Assembly (NCBI GenBank): GCA_002687775.1
Contig: NZBF01000018.1
Coordinates: 1-64,000 of the forward strand
DNA from: Nanobdellota archaeon
GTDB lineage: Archaea; Nanoarchaeota; Nanoarchaeia; Woesearchaeales; GW2011-AR9
DNA: 64,000 bases
Direction: 5' to 3'
The position numbers and the translations under genes are program-made. A model generated the notes under the pieces. That model saw only the letters and a list, made by a program, of their open reading frames with translations. It had not been told where the DNA came from and did no database searches. Shown one piece after another: positions 25,365-33,913 of this stretch (positions are counted from its first letter, which is position 1; every line of letters begins with the position of its first letter).

Positions 25365-26767
25365 TGTCTGAATTAATTGATGGGGGAATTGTAGAAGTAG
25401 ATCCAAGACCAAGTCCAGTCGATGGATTAGAAGGTATCATTGAGAAACGTTCCGGACCATACAAGAAAAAAATTTCAGATGCGTGCAAAGCTGATGAACA
25501 GTTAAATGCCCTATATACTTTATTCGAGCAAAAGTACGGATCACTAAGTAGAGCAAGAAAAGTTGAAGTTCTTGAAGAGCATCTCAAAGAGAGTGCAGAA
25601 TTGATTAATTCATTAGAAAATACACAAAAAAGAAACATTGGATACATGACAACTATTTATGCCATGCATAAATTCATGGATTCTTCTGGCGTGACGGTAA
25701 TTGAAGATTTTGATTTCTTAGCTGATGTAGGATTACAGAACGTTAGTTACCTTCTACCTGGACTATCAAACGCGCGTATTCGAACAGTTAACACTAAAGG
25801 TAAATATGTATTAGGGGGAGCTGAGAGAGTGAGGATTGAAGAAGTAACCGAAATGGGTGATAATGGTTTAAGGGGAGCGAAGAGTATTTCGATTGGAACT
25901 GTTAATGCAAAGGGAAAATACATATTAACAATATCTGAGAATGTGCATGTAGAAACAATCGAAGGTTCCGGACACTATTTTGGTTATGAATCTATAAAGA
26001 TGCATGTGAACACAGTGGTGAACGAAGATGGATATTTATTATGTGGAAGTGAAGACGCTGTAGTAGATAAAATTGAAAAATCCAGTTTTGTTGCCTTGCA
26101 AAAATCCATAAGAGCATACGTGAAAGAACTCGTGGTTGCTCAAAGTGATTTTGGTGAAGAAAGTGAAGAATTACGGGTTGATGTGGTTGGTAAGAGTGGC
26201 AACACTTTTGGTACAGGATCACAAGAATTAACATTCGGAATTGTTGAAGAAGCTGGCCATGGATTTGGAGCTGGAAGCACTGATTTGGAAGGGAATACTA
26301 TTACCCAAGCGGGAAGCACGTGCCTGGTAAAAGCAACCAACGCAAGAATTGGTTATATTAAGCAGGCAGGAACAGAATTTGCCCAAGAAAGTATTGATGT
26401 TTATGTGAAGAAAATTGATAGTGTTGGCGAAAACGCTGGAAAGAAATCAACTGATCTGACGCTTGATGAAGTAGGTTCAGTAGGAATGTTATTTGGTAAA
26501 GATAGTGAATATTTACATGTTGGTAAAATGGAAAAGGCAGGAGAAAAATTCCTTGAAGGAAGTGAAGGAGCTGTCATATTTGAAATCGAGCATTCTCCAA
26601 CAAGTTTCATGGCAACTCGTTACGTAGTCAGGGAATCTTCTGGCAAGATACATACCAAATTCAGTGCTCAACAGGTACGAGACACGTTAAAAGAAGTATA
26701 TAATTTTGATCCTTACCAAAATACTATGGATTTCTTAAACATCGGCATGCCTGAGGTGGAAGCATAA
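25364..26767 (+). CDS. Tagged beta-solenoid protein (467 aa, MSELIDGGIVEVDP)
   Basis: Tag at 1-14, a helical segment (about 20-110), then about 15 tandem units of 19-20 residues (about 125-420). Their pattern is roughly GSxxLxVxxIxxAGxxFgx, for example GSQELTFGIVEEAGHGFGA and DSEYLHVGKMEKAGEKFLE. Regular spacing of hydrophobics and glycines indicates a right-handed beta-helix or similar solenoid. No catalytic motif is seen, so a scaffold or binding surface is likely. I do not recognise the repeat family. Both ends overlap neighbours as TAATG. Confidence 0.75.
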   Translation: MSELIDGGIVEVDPRPSPVDGLEGIIEKRSGPYKKKISDACKADEQLNALYTLFEQKYGSLSRARKVEVLEEHLKESAELINSLENTQKRNIGYMTTIYAMHKFMDSSGVTVIEDFDFLADVGLQNVSYLLPGLSNARIRTVNTKGKYVLGGAERVRIEEVTEMGDNGLRGAKSISIGTVNAKGKYILTISENVHVETIEGSGHYFGYESIKMHVNTVVNEDGYLLCGSEDAVVDKIEKSSFVALQKSIRAYVKELVVAQSDFGEESEELRVDVVGKSGNTFGTGSQELTFGIVEEAGHGFGAGSTDLEGNTITQAGSTCLVKATNARIGYIKQAGTEFAQESIDVYVKKIDSVGENAGKKSTDLTLDEVGSVGMLFGKDSEYLHVGKMEKAGEKFLEGSEGAVIFEIEHSPTSFMATRYVVRESSGKIHTKFSAQQVRDTLKEVYNFDPYQNTMDFLNIGMPEVEA

Positions 26768-27072
26768 TGTCTGAATTGATTGATGGAGGAATTGTAGAGA
26801 TTACACCTGAAGAACAAAGGAGACTACATGATGCAATGTTTTCCATAAGTCCACGTTTCCAAGACAATTTTTATGCAGGTAAAAGCACCGCTGTGGAAGA
26901 ACACCCCATCCCTGGATTTGATGACATTCTAGAAGAACGTGGATTAATAGAGAAGCAAACACGAATGTTAACACCAGAAGAAGTTTTTGATTTTCTTAGA
27001 GATAGGAGAGAAGAGAAGATGTATCTAATAAATAATATGTATTCAAACAGAGGAGTTAACCAATGCCCATAG
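26767..27072 (+). CDS. Tagged small protein (101 aa, MSELIDGGIVEITP)
   Basis: A tag of 14 residues followed by a charged helical protein of unknown family. It is 101 residues long and its 3' end overlaps the start of the metallopeptidase-VWA gene by 10 bases. That overlap includes the GGAG of the VWA gene, so the two are translationally coupled. It may be an adaptor for that protein. Confidence 0.6.
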   Translation: MSELIDGGIVEITPEEQRRLHDAMFSISPRFQDNFYAGKSTAVEEHPIPGFDDILEERGLIEKQTRMLTPEEVFDFLRDRREEKMYLINNMYSNRGVNQCP

Positions 27073-29315
27073 TTCCTGAGACGTTAGATCAAGCTATTGA
27101 AAGTTGGGAGCGAATGGTCGATAGAGAACATGCCCTTTTCCGCATGCCCGTCCAAACCATGGGTGAGAAAGATGACAAGCAGCATAAATCAAGTTCAGAT
27201 TGGATGTTTGCAACTGACAATGAACAAGTGTACGCTCTCATTTTCGAACCTGATAATGTTGAAAATAAAATCAGGAAAACTGTTCTTGACATATACAAAA
27301 CGGCGTACCAACAAGGTACTATCAAAAGAAACGGATTACTTGGTACATTAACGAGTTCATCTCAAGAAGATGATGTCGTAAGAATGATGGCCTACCATAA
27401 TGCATTCTCATTACTTATCCACGAATTGTTTCACCCTGTGTATTGTCCAAATAGTTCCTGGTTAATGGACGGTTCACAATTTGTTCTTGACGACAAAGGA
27501 AAAAAAATACCTGGCGATCAGCAACGTATTAACCAGGCGTTATATGATGGATTAAAGAAAGCGTTACCTGGAGACAAACCCGCTGATTTAATTGCAAAAA
27601 CAAAAAACATAGAAAATACTGTCTGGGATTTTGCCATTGATACGTTCCAATATTATTTTATTTCACAACATGAAAATTTAGCAGGAAGTGTAAAAGCTGA
27701 ATTAAAAAAATCTGGTTATGAACTTGAAGGAAAACTCGTTGATCAATTCCCAGAAGGGGTTGTCCCTCTATTTGACGTGGTAAGTTATGCAAAAGATGAC
27801 AAATTACCTAAAAGTGTTCTTGCATTAACACGATACACATACGGATTACTCTTCTGCGCGGACACAGAAACAAGAGAAGGGTTGACTGATTTTTTTGAAA
27901 CACGAATAACAAATGGTGGTATTCATAATATTGAACAATTAGTAAAAGGATATTTGAAAGGATTGTTAGAGGAAGTTGATGATAAAGTTCTGCAGCGAAT
28001 GGGTATCAGTCAAAAGAGATTTAACAAAGAAGTTTATGGTGTACTCAAACATAAACAGAGTGATCAGTATGATAACACCTACGTCATTAAAACGATGGCA
28101 ACTGTGTTAATGGATAAAGAAACACGGTATGATGCAATCAAAGGATTCATTCAACCACTTGCACATTTAATTGACGTTTCCAAACCTGAGCAAAGAAAAG
28201 GGCAAGAAGGAGGTAAACCACAACCAGGACAAGGAGAACCTCAACCAGGGCAGGGACAACCACAGCCGGGAGAAGGAAGTGGACAACAACCAAGTGAGGG
28301 AGATATCTCAGATGTATTAGAAGCAATCTTAAATGGAATGGATCAGGCAGAAGGTGATAAATTATTACAAGCATTATCTCAAGGCGTAGGTGATCCAAAC
28401 AACCCGCACACACAACAATTAGCAATGATTGCAAAAGATGACTATTACAAAAAACATGCGCCAAAAATAGATATCAGAACGCCAAACAATGAAGCAGTTA
28501 TCATAGATGCTGGGAAAATAAAAGAGTGGGTGCCTGATTATTCCCTTATTGTTCCAGTACAAGATTTACCCGTCCACCAGCAATGGATAGATTTTGGTGG
28601 TGAACAGAATTTACCAGTTCTTCAAAGATTATCCCGGTATCAGTATAGAGTGACCTATTTCAAAGAGGAAGAAACAGAACTGCAAACGTACGATTTTCAA
28701 AATCGTGGAATTGATGTTGCTAGAAATTGGATTTTGATAAATGATACCTCAGGAACCATGGGTGGTGGATCACCAGGAAGCGGAACACGGTTTGATGGAT
28801 TATTACACATTGAATATGGTATGTTGAAAACGTTATATGACGCAAGTGAAGTGATGGATCAAGATGTTGATGTGTGGGTAGTTAATTTCTCCTCTGGAAC
28901 ATCAACTGTCGGACCGATAGATTTACGAACGTTTTATGATGCCAAAACAGGACCTGAGAAAACAACATTGTTAACGTTCCAGGGAGGAGGCACTCACCTT
29001 AACACAAGTATTTTCCCAACTATTAAACAACAATTGAAACCAGGCCGAACAGTCTGGACATTTGCAACCGACGGTGACATGAACAATCAATCAAACAGTG
29101 ATGATGTGTACAGGAATATCAATCGATTAATTATGGAACCTGAACAGTGTGTATTATATTTCGAAATGTTTCAGAAAGGAAGATTAGGACAACAAATTGA
29201 AGCCTTACAAAAACAACAAGAACGATTAGGAAAAAACAACCTGCGCTATCAGTCAGTCAGTAACTTGCAAAGTATCCTCAACACAAGTCTCAATGTTCTT
29301 ATTGAGTACGAGTGA
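27063..29315 (+). CDS. Metallopeptidase-like/VWA-domain protein, partner of the AAA+ ATPase
   Basis: 750 residues. The N-terminal half holds a zincin motif H120-E-L-F-H124 (LLIHELFHPVYC). A flexible linker at about 383-412 is made of PQPGQG-type repeats. The C-terminal half is a von Willebrand A domain with the MIDAS sequence D561-T-S-G-T565 (NDTSGTMGGG), a GGGTHLNT loop and a TFATDGDMN acidic strand. AAA+ plus VWA pairs (CbbQ/CbbO, NorQ/NorD, CobS/CobT) act as metal- or cofactor-insertion or remodelling machines. The added HExxH half recalls predicted metal-dependent peptidases with VWA-like domains. It ends in a 17-base convergent overlap with radB. Confidence 0.8.
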   Translation: MPIVPETLDQAIESWERMVDREHALFRMPVQTMGEKDDKQHKSSSDWMFATDNEQVYALIFEPDNVENKIRKTVLDIYKTAYQQGTIKRNGLLGTLTSSSQEDDVVRMMAYHNAFSLLIHELFHPVYCPNSSWLMDGSQFVLDDKGKKIPGDQQRINQALYDGLKKALPGDKPADLIAKTKNIENTVWDFAIDTFQYYFISQHENLAGSVKAELKKSGYELEGKLVDQFPEGVVPLFDVVSYAKDDKLPKSVLALTRYTYGLLFCADTETREGLTDFFETRITNGGIHNIEQLVKGYLKGLLEEVDDKVLQRMGISQKRFNKEVYGVLKHKQSDQYDNTYVIKTMATVLMDKETRYDAIKGFIQPLAHLIDVSKPEQRKGQEGGKPQPGQGEPQPGQGQPQPGEGSGQQPSEGDISDVLEAILNGMDQAEGDKLLQALSQGVGDPNNPHTQQLAMIAKDDYYKKHAPKIDIRTPNNEAVIIDAGKIKEWVPDYSLIVPVQDLPVHQQWIDFGGEQNLPVLQRLSRYQYRVTYFKEEETELQTYDFQNRGIDVARNWILINDTSGTMGGGSPGSGTRFDGLLHIEYGMLKTLYDASEVMDQDVDVWVVNFSSGTSTVGPIDLRTFYDAKTGPEKTTLLTFQGGGTHLNTSIFPTIKQQLKPGRTVWTFATDGDMNNQSNSDDVYRNINRLIMEPEQCVLYFEMFQKGRLGQQIEALQKQQERLGKNNLRYQSVSNLQSILNTSLNVLIEYE

Positions 29316-30003
29316 TACCATCCTGAACAATAGAAAATTCTGTAGATAAACCTTCTGGAAGAAATCGATGTTTCTGAATTATGAATTCACGTACACCATT
29401 TTCTTTCTTACGCAATCGAATTAAACATTTACTTCCATATTTTAACACGTCACCGCCAACAATGCGAACATTATCTCGGTTATCAAAATCTGCGTATACT
29501 TGGCTGACCACAAGAACGGGAATGTTCTTCTTACGAGTAATTTCAGTTAAAATAGCAAATTGTCTTCCAAGTGCTGAATTAGTATCAAACACTCCATTTC
29601 CTTTTCCCAATTCTAATCGATATAACATTGAAATACTATCTACAATAATTATGCCAGTATTATCACTTATTGTCTCTTTCAATGAATCAACAATTGAACA
29701 TTGCTCGTCAAAAGATGTTGGAGAGAAAAATACAAAATTTTGAACAAGCTGTTCATAATCAGGAGCAATTTGCTTGACTCTCTCCAATGCTATACCACCT
29801 TCAGTATCAATAATGACAACTTTCTTACCACTACGAGCAACGTGAACAGCGGCAAGTAAACATAAATTGGTTTTGCCACTACTTGATGGACCAGAAAAAG
29901 TAGTAATAATATCATTTTCATATCCTCCCTGTAACAAAGTATCAAGAAAAGTAACGCCACTCGAAGTCATACTCGATACAGTCATATTAGATTCAGTAAT
30001 CAT
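29299..30003 (-). CDS. DNA repair and recombination protein RadB
   Basis: 234 residues from the ATG at 30003; an upstream ATG (30018) is in frame, but the TATATT box about 26 bases before 30003 favours a leaderless start there. RadB is the RecA-core-only RadA paralogue of archaea. Walker A is GPSSSGKT (38-45) and Walker B IIIVDSIS. The N-terminal helix-hairpin-helix domain of RadA is absent, as expected. It ends LSTEFSIVQDGI, as RecA-like folds do. Confidence 0.88.
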   Translation of the reverse strand: MITESNMTVSSMTSSGVTFLDTLLQGGYENDIITTFSGPSSSGKTNLCLLAAVHVARSGKKVVIIDTEGGIALERVKQIAPDYEQLVQNFVFFSPTSFDEQCSIVDSLKETISDNTGIIIVDSISMLYRLELGKGNGVFDTNSALGRQFAILTEITRKKNIPVLVVSQVYADFDNRDNVRIVGGDVLKYGSKCLIRLRKKENGVREFIIQKHRFLPEGLSTEFSIVQDGITRTQ

Positions 30004-30043
30004 GTACAGATGGTACATTAAAACAATATAAAGAAATCGGTGG

Positions 30044-31009
30044 TCAAGCTAACTTTTTCTTTAACAATTCAATTTTCTTTCGCATAGATTTCTCACCAAT
30101 GGAAATAAATTCCTCAACTTTGTCAAAATCGTACCAGTCAAGGTTACCAAACGATGGAGTTACCAATACGTCAATATCCGCATTTTTTAACCGTTCCTTT
30201 GCAAGATTATTGGTGAGAACTTGGATTGTTTGATGAATTGTTCTCGTAATTGGTGGAATTTCTCGACCCGCCAAAATGCGTAAAACACGAGCTGGATAAA
30301 GAAGTTTATCAAAAGTCCACATTAACAATCTTCTAATAAATTTTGGCCACTCCTCTGGAAATATCAAATTTTTCAATTGATAGAGTTCCTGCACTACAAA
30401 CATTTCCTTCCAGTATGTCATTAATGAACTTTTCTTAACCCTTGGTGCTTTCACTGTTTTTTCTTTTACAAACAAATCTACTGCTAAAATGACGTCCGCG
30501 CCCATTTCCTTAACAACATCAAATGGTGTAGGATCACCAACAGCGCCGTCAACAAAAAATGATTGACCTATTTTTAATGGAGAAAATATCGCAGGTATTG
30601 ATAATGAAGCGCGTACTGCAGTTGAAATGTTTCCCTTTGAAAATATGACTTGCTCACGTTTTGTCAAATTGTAAGAAACAACACGCAAAGGAAAACGTAA
30701 ATCTTTGAAATTTTTCCCATACACTAATTTGTCAATTTTTCTCTCAATTAATTGGCCAGTTACTAAACCAACTTTCGGGATGTTAAAATCAACAATATTT
30801 CTCCAGTCAGTCGTTTTTGCAATTTGTTCAAGATCTTCAGGAGAATGTCCCGCACCGTAGAAAGCACCTATGACCGCACCCATTGAAGTTCCCGCTATAT
30901 AGTCAACTTGTATGCCATGCTTTTCAAGAATTTTGAGAATACCGATGTGTGCTAAACCACGAGCACCACCAGCGCCAAGAGCTAACCCTAACTTTTTCCT
31001 CTTTTTCAT
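30044..31009 (-). CDS. Patatin-like phospholipase (RssA-type)
   Basis: 321 residues. It has the oxyanion loop G-G-A-R-G (14-18), the nucleophile elbow G40-T-S42-M-G44 and the catalytic Asp in D154-G-A, so it is a probable Ser-Asp lipid acyl hydrolase. The C-terminal region (about 170-321) is helical and basic. An earlier GTG at 31081 is in frame, but MKKRKKLGLALGAGG at 31009 begins the family and has a TTATAAAAT box about 27 bases before it. Confidence 0.85.
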   Translation of the reverse strand: MKKRKKLGLALGAGGARGLAHIGILKILEKHGIQVDYIAGTSMGAVIGAFYGAGHSPEDLEQIAKTTDWRNIVDFNIPKVGLVTGQLIERKIDKLVYGKNFKDLRFPLRVVSYNLTKREQVIFSKGNISTAVRASLSIPAIFSPLKIGQSFFVDGAVGDPTPFDVVKEMGADVILAVDLFVKEKTVKAPRVKKSSLMTYWKEMFVVQELYQLKNLIFPEEWPKFIRRLLMWTFDKLLYPARVLRILAGREIPPITRTIHQTIQVLTNNLAKERLKNADIDVLVTPSFGNLDWYDFDKVEEFISIGEKSMRKKIELLKKKLA

Positions 31010-31092
31010 TATGTAAACTAAACAACCAGATTTTATAATTGTTTGGATACTTCGAGTTTTTTTAAGAGAAGTTATCCACACAAACTGTAAAC

Positions 31093-31100
31093 TTTATATA
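31093..31100 (+). promoter_or_regulatory. TATA box of the GT-C/GT2 operon
   Basis: TTTATATA about 27 bases before the ATG at 31122; it probably serves the four genes to 35848, which overlap one another by 4 to 8 bases. Confidence 0.5.
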
Positions 31101-31121
31101 CATTTAAACGATTATCTTTGC

Positions 31122-32600
31122 ATGAACAAGTACAAAAAGATGGTGGTGGTCATTTTCTTTATTGTGCTTGCTTTGCGTTTATGGGTAGCATTTGCGTTAC
31201 CACATTTCACGTATGATTCATATTTTCATCTACGGCAAGCTGAAGCTATCCAAGAAACAGGTATTCCACTTTATGAAGATCCGTTGTCATACGGCGGACG
31301 GAGCACTGTTTTCCTGCCATTATATGACTACGTTCTGGCCGTTGCCGGATCTCTTATACTTTTAGAATTAGCTGCCAAATTAGTTGCAAATATTCTTATG
31401 GCGTTATTGGTGCCGTTAAGTTACGTTTTTGCTAAGGAAATTACTACAAGTAAAAGAGCGCCTCTGTTCGCTGCGTTCATTGCTGGGTTTATCCCTATTG
31501 CATTCGAACCTAATAACATCGGACCACACTCATTAATTTTACCTCTTACGCTGCTTGCGTTGTATAGTATTATACGTATTCGAAATGAAACTTATCACTA
31601 TGTCTATCTTATTTCATTCACTGTTCTCTCTTTGACAAGTCCGATAACTGCTTTATTTCTCTGGGGCTTGTTAGTATACCTCATCATTTCAAAACTGGAA
31701 GATAAGAAGATACAACAAGAAGAAATTGAAATAACGTTATTCTCAGTTTTTCTATTCACATGGATTCAATTCTTATTTTACAAAAATGTGTTTCTTGATA
31801 AAGGAATTGCTTTCATTTGGCAAAATATTCCATCCTCTATAGTTAGTTCCTACTTTTCTCGGTTGTCTATTGGAGAATCTATCATTTTTCTTGGAGTTAT
31901 ACCTCTTGTTGCGGGACTCTATGTCATATACAAAAATTTATTTTCCCAAAAAAATCATTACACTAATTTACTCATAAGCTTTGCCATTGGAATTGTATTG
32001 TTACTTGCATTACAATTAATTCCCATCAAAATGTCGCTATTATATCTCGGCATCATTTTCGCTATTCTTTTTGCTCCATTCTATGAATATGTGGAAAATT
32101 ACATTAAGAAAACCAAAGCTGATAAACACGTATCCTGGCTTGCGGGAATAACTGTGGCTGTGCTACTTGTCACCTCAGTATCTCCTTCGCTAGCATTTGC
32201 TTGGCAGCAGGGAACGCCACATAACAGTGATATTGAAGCATTGCAATGGATTAAAGAACATACGCCGACAGATAGTACAGTCGCCGTGGCAGTGAATGAA
32301 GGACATCTACTAAATTATGTCGCAGAAAGGAAGAATATTATTGATAGTCAATTTGTCGGAGTTTCTGAAATAGACAAACGATTTAAAGACTTAGAAAGAA
32401 TATATGTCACACAATACCAGACAGAAGCAGTTGACTTGTTGGATAAATATTCAGCAGATTATGTAATGATATCAAGCAAACCAAAAGATGATTATGACAT
32501 TGAAAAATTACGATACATTAAAGGAAAATGTTTCAGGAATGTATTCAAAGGAGAAACTAAGGTATATGAGACACAATGCAATATAGAAATTACTTCATGA
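31122..32600 (+). CDS. GT-C type membrane glycosyltransferase-like protein
   Basis: 492 residues with about 11 membrane segments and a soluble C-terminus (from about 375). An extracellular-loop motif TYDSYFHLRQAEAI after the first segment resembles the STT3/GT-C catalytic loop. The C-terminal AVNEGHLLNYVAERKNI occupies the place of the WWDxG region of oligosaccharyltransferases, but the motif itself is absent. It probably uses lipid-linked sugars at the outer face of the membrane. It is first in an operon with another GT-C protein, a GT2 enzyme and a thioredoxin-like protein. Confidence 0.75.
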   Translation: MNKYKKMVVVIFFIVLALRLWVAFALPHFTYDSYFHLRQAEAIQETGIPLYEDPLSYGGRSTVFLPLYDYVLAVAGSLILLELAAKLVANILMALLVPLSYVFAKEITTSKRAPLFAAFIAGFIPIAFEPNNIGPHSLILPLTLLALYSIIRIRNETYHYVYLISFTVLSLTSPITALFLWGLLVYLIISKLEDKKIQQEEIEITLFSVFLFTWIQFLFYKNVFLDKGIAFIWQNIPSSIVSSYFSRLSIGESIIFLGVIPLVAGLYVIYKNLFSQKNHYTNLLISFAIGIVLLLALQLIPIKMSLLYLGIIFAILFAPFYEYVENYIKKTKADKHVSWLAGITVAVLLVTSVSPSLAFAWQQGTPHNSDIEALQWIKEHTPTDSTVAVAVNEGHLLNYVAERKNIIDSQFVGVSEIDKRFKDLERIYVTQYQTEAVDLLDKYSADYVMISSKPKDDYDIEKLRYIKGKCFRNVFKGETKVYETQCNIEITS

Positions 32601-33913
32601 AATTGCGGAAGAATCCAGTGTACATCTTAATTATTGTAGCCATAATTTTATTATTACCCGTTACAATAAGAATGCTCGATTCATCGACAATACCAGGAAA
32701 TGATAATTATTACTATCTTAATGCTGACAATTCATTGTTTAATCACCCTTATACTTTCTTGTTATCTTTGAGTGATTCAGTTCAATTTCACTTATTTTTG
32801 CCAGTATTATTAGGATTGCTAAGCATTCTCTTTTTGCATCAACTTTATCTTGGATTGTCCGCGTGGGAACATAGTATTTTTTTGCTACTACTCGTTTTCT
32901 CACCAGCGTTCATTACTTCATTCACCACACTTAATCCGTATTCTCTACTATTCCTCTTACTGATTACTGGATTTTATTTTCTTACCAGAAAGAATGAAAA
33001 AGTGAGGTGGATTGCTCTTCCCATTTTTTTGCTCGTTCCACTATTTGACATTTTTTCCTCATTATTTTTGTTACTTCTGTTGATTCCATATGCCTATCTA
33101 AAAAGAGAAAAAATTAGTATGCTCATGGTACTTTTTGTCACGGTATCGGCCATCATCGTACTGCTAGCTTTATCCAAACCATTTTTCTATACACCATTTG
33201 TGATGTACAGCAGAATGACAGCCCTATTGAGTGATTTCGGTGGGCTTCGAGGGTTGAATGTGTTCGTTCTGATTCTTGCCTTTGGAGGTATTGCAAAAAC
33301 ATGGAAAAAAGCTTTTTCATTTCCGTTATATTTATTGATTATCTTTCTCGGTTTTTCGTACTGGATTACGGCTGAAGTAATGCTTTTCATAACAATCATT
33401 GTGACGTTATGGGCAGGAATTGCCTTAGCTCAATTAGCAAAACGAACATGGAAATTAGAAGCCATAAAGAGTTTTACTTTATTTGTAATAGTCCTTGGAG
33501 TGCTCTTTTCTTCATTGAGTGTCAGCGACAGATTAATTAACCTTGGTCCCTCTGATGAAATTCAACGCAGTTTAGTGCAAGTTAAGGAATTCACCAACGA
33601 AGATGACATCATCCTCTCATCGCTCCATAACGGCGAAATTATTAAATACTATACACAAGCACAACCACTCTTGGAGTATCAAACACAGAACTTCAATGAA
33701 AAACGAGAGATTGCACGGACAATTTTTGATTCAAGTTATGTGCAAGATGAACTGTTTAATCAACATGGGATTACTGTGTTTTACATTACTCCAGATATGA
33801 AACAAGAAAAAGTTGTGCAGCAAAATGAAGGATTACTCTTTACATTTAAAAATGAAAAATTTACGATGGTTCGGGAGGAGAATGGTATAGAAACCTGGCG
33901 ATACGATGATTGA
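32597..33913 (+). CDS. Second GT-C-like multi-spanning protein
   Basis: 438 residues from the ATG that overlaps the previous stop (ATGA). About 10 membrane helices; after the first, a loop with NDNYYYLNADNSLF may carry the metal/sugar-phosphate binding acidic residues. The C-terminal soluble part includes ILSSLHNGEIIKYYTQAQPLL, similar in position to the previous protein's domain. The two are probably paralogues acting together in lipid-linked glycan transfer. The annotation rests on topology and context. Confidence 0.6.
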   Translation: MKLRKNPVYILIIVAIILLLPVTIRMLDSSTIPGNDNYYYLNADNSLFNHPYTFLLSLSDSVQFHLFLPVLLGLLSILFLHQLYLGLSAWEHSIFLLLLVFSPAFITSFTTLNPYSLLFLLLITGFYFLTRKNEKVRWIALPIFLLVPLFDIFSSLFLLLLLIPYAYLKREKISMLMVLFVTVSAIIVLLALSKPFFYTPFVMYSRMTALLSDFGGLRGLNVFVLILAFGGIAKTWKKAFSFPLYLLIIFLGFSYWITAEVMLFITIIVTLWAGIALAQLAKRTWKLEAIKSFTLFVIVLGVLFSSLSVSDRLINLGPSDEIQRSLVQVKEFTNEDDIILSSLHNGEIIKYYTQAQPLLEYQTQNFNEKREIARTIFDSSYVQDELFNQHGITVFYITPDMKQEKVVQQNEGLLFTFKNEKFTMVREENGIETWRYDD

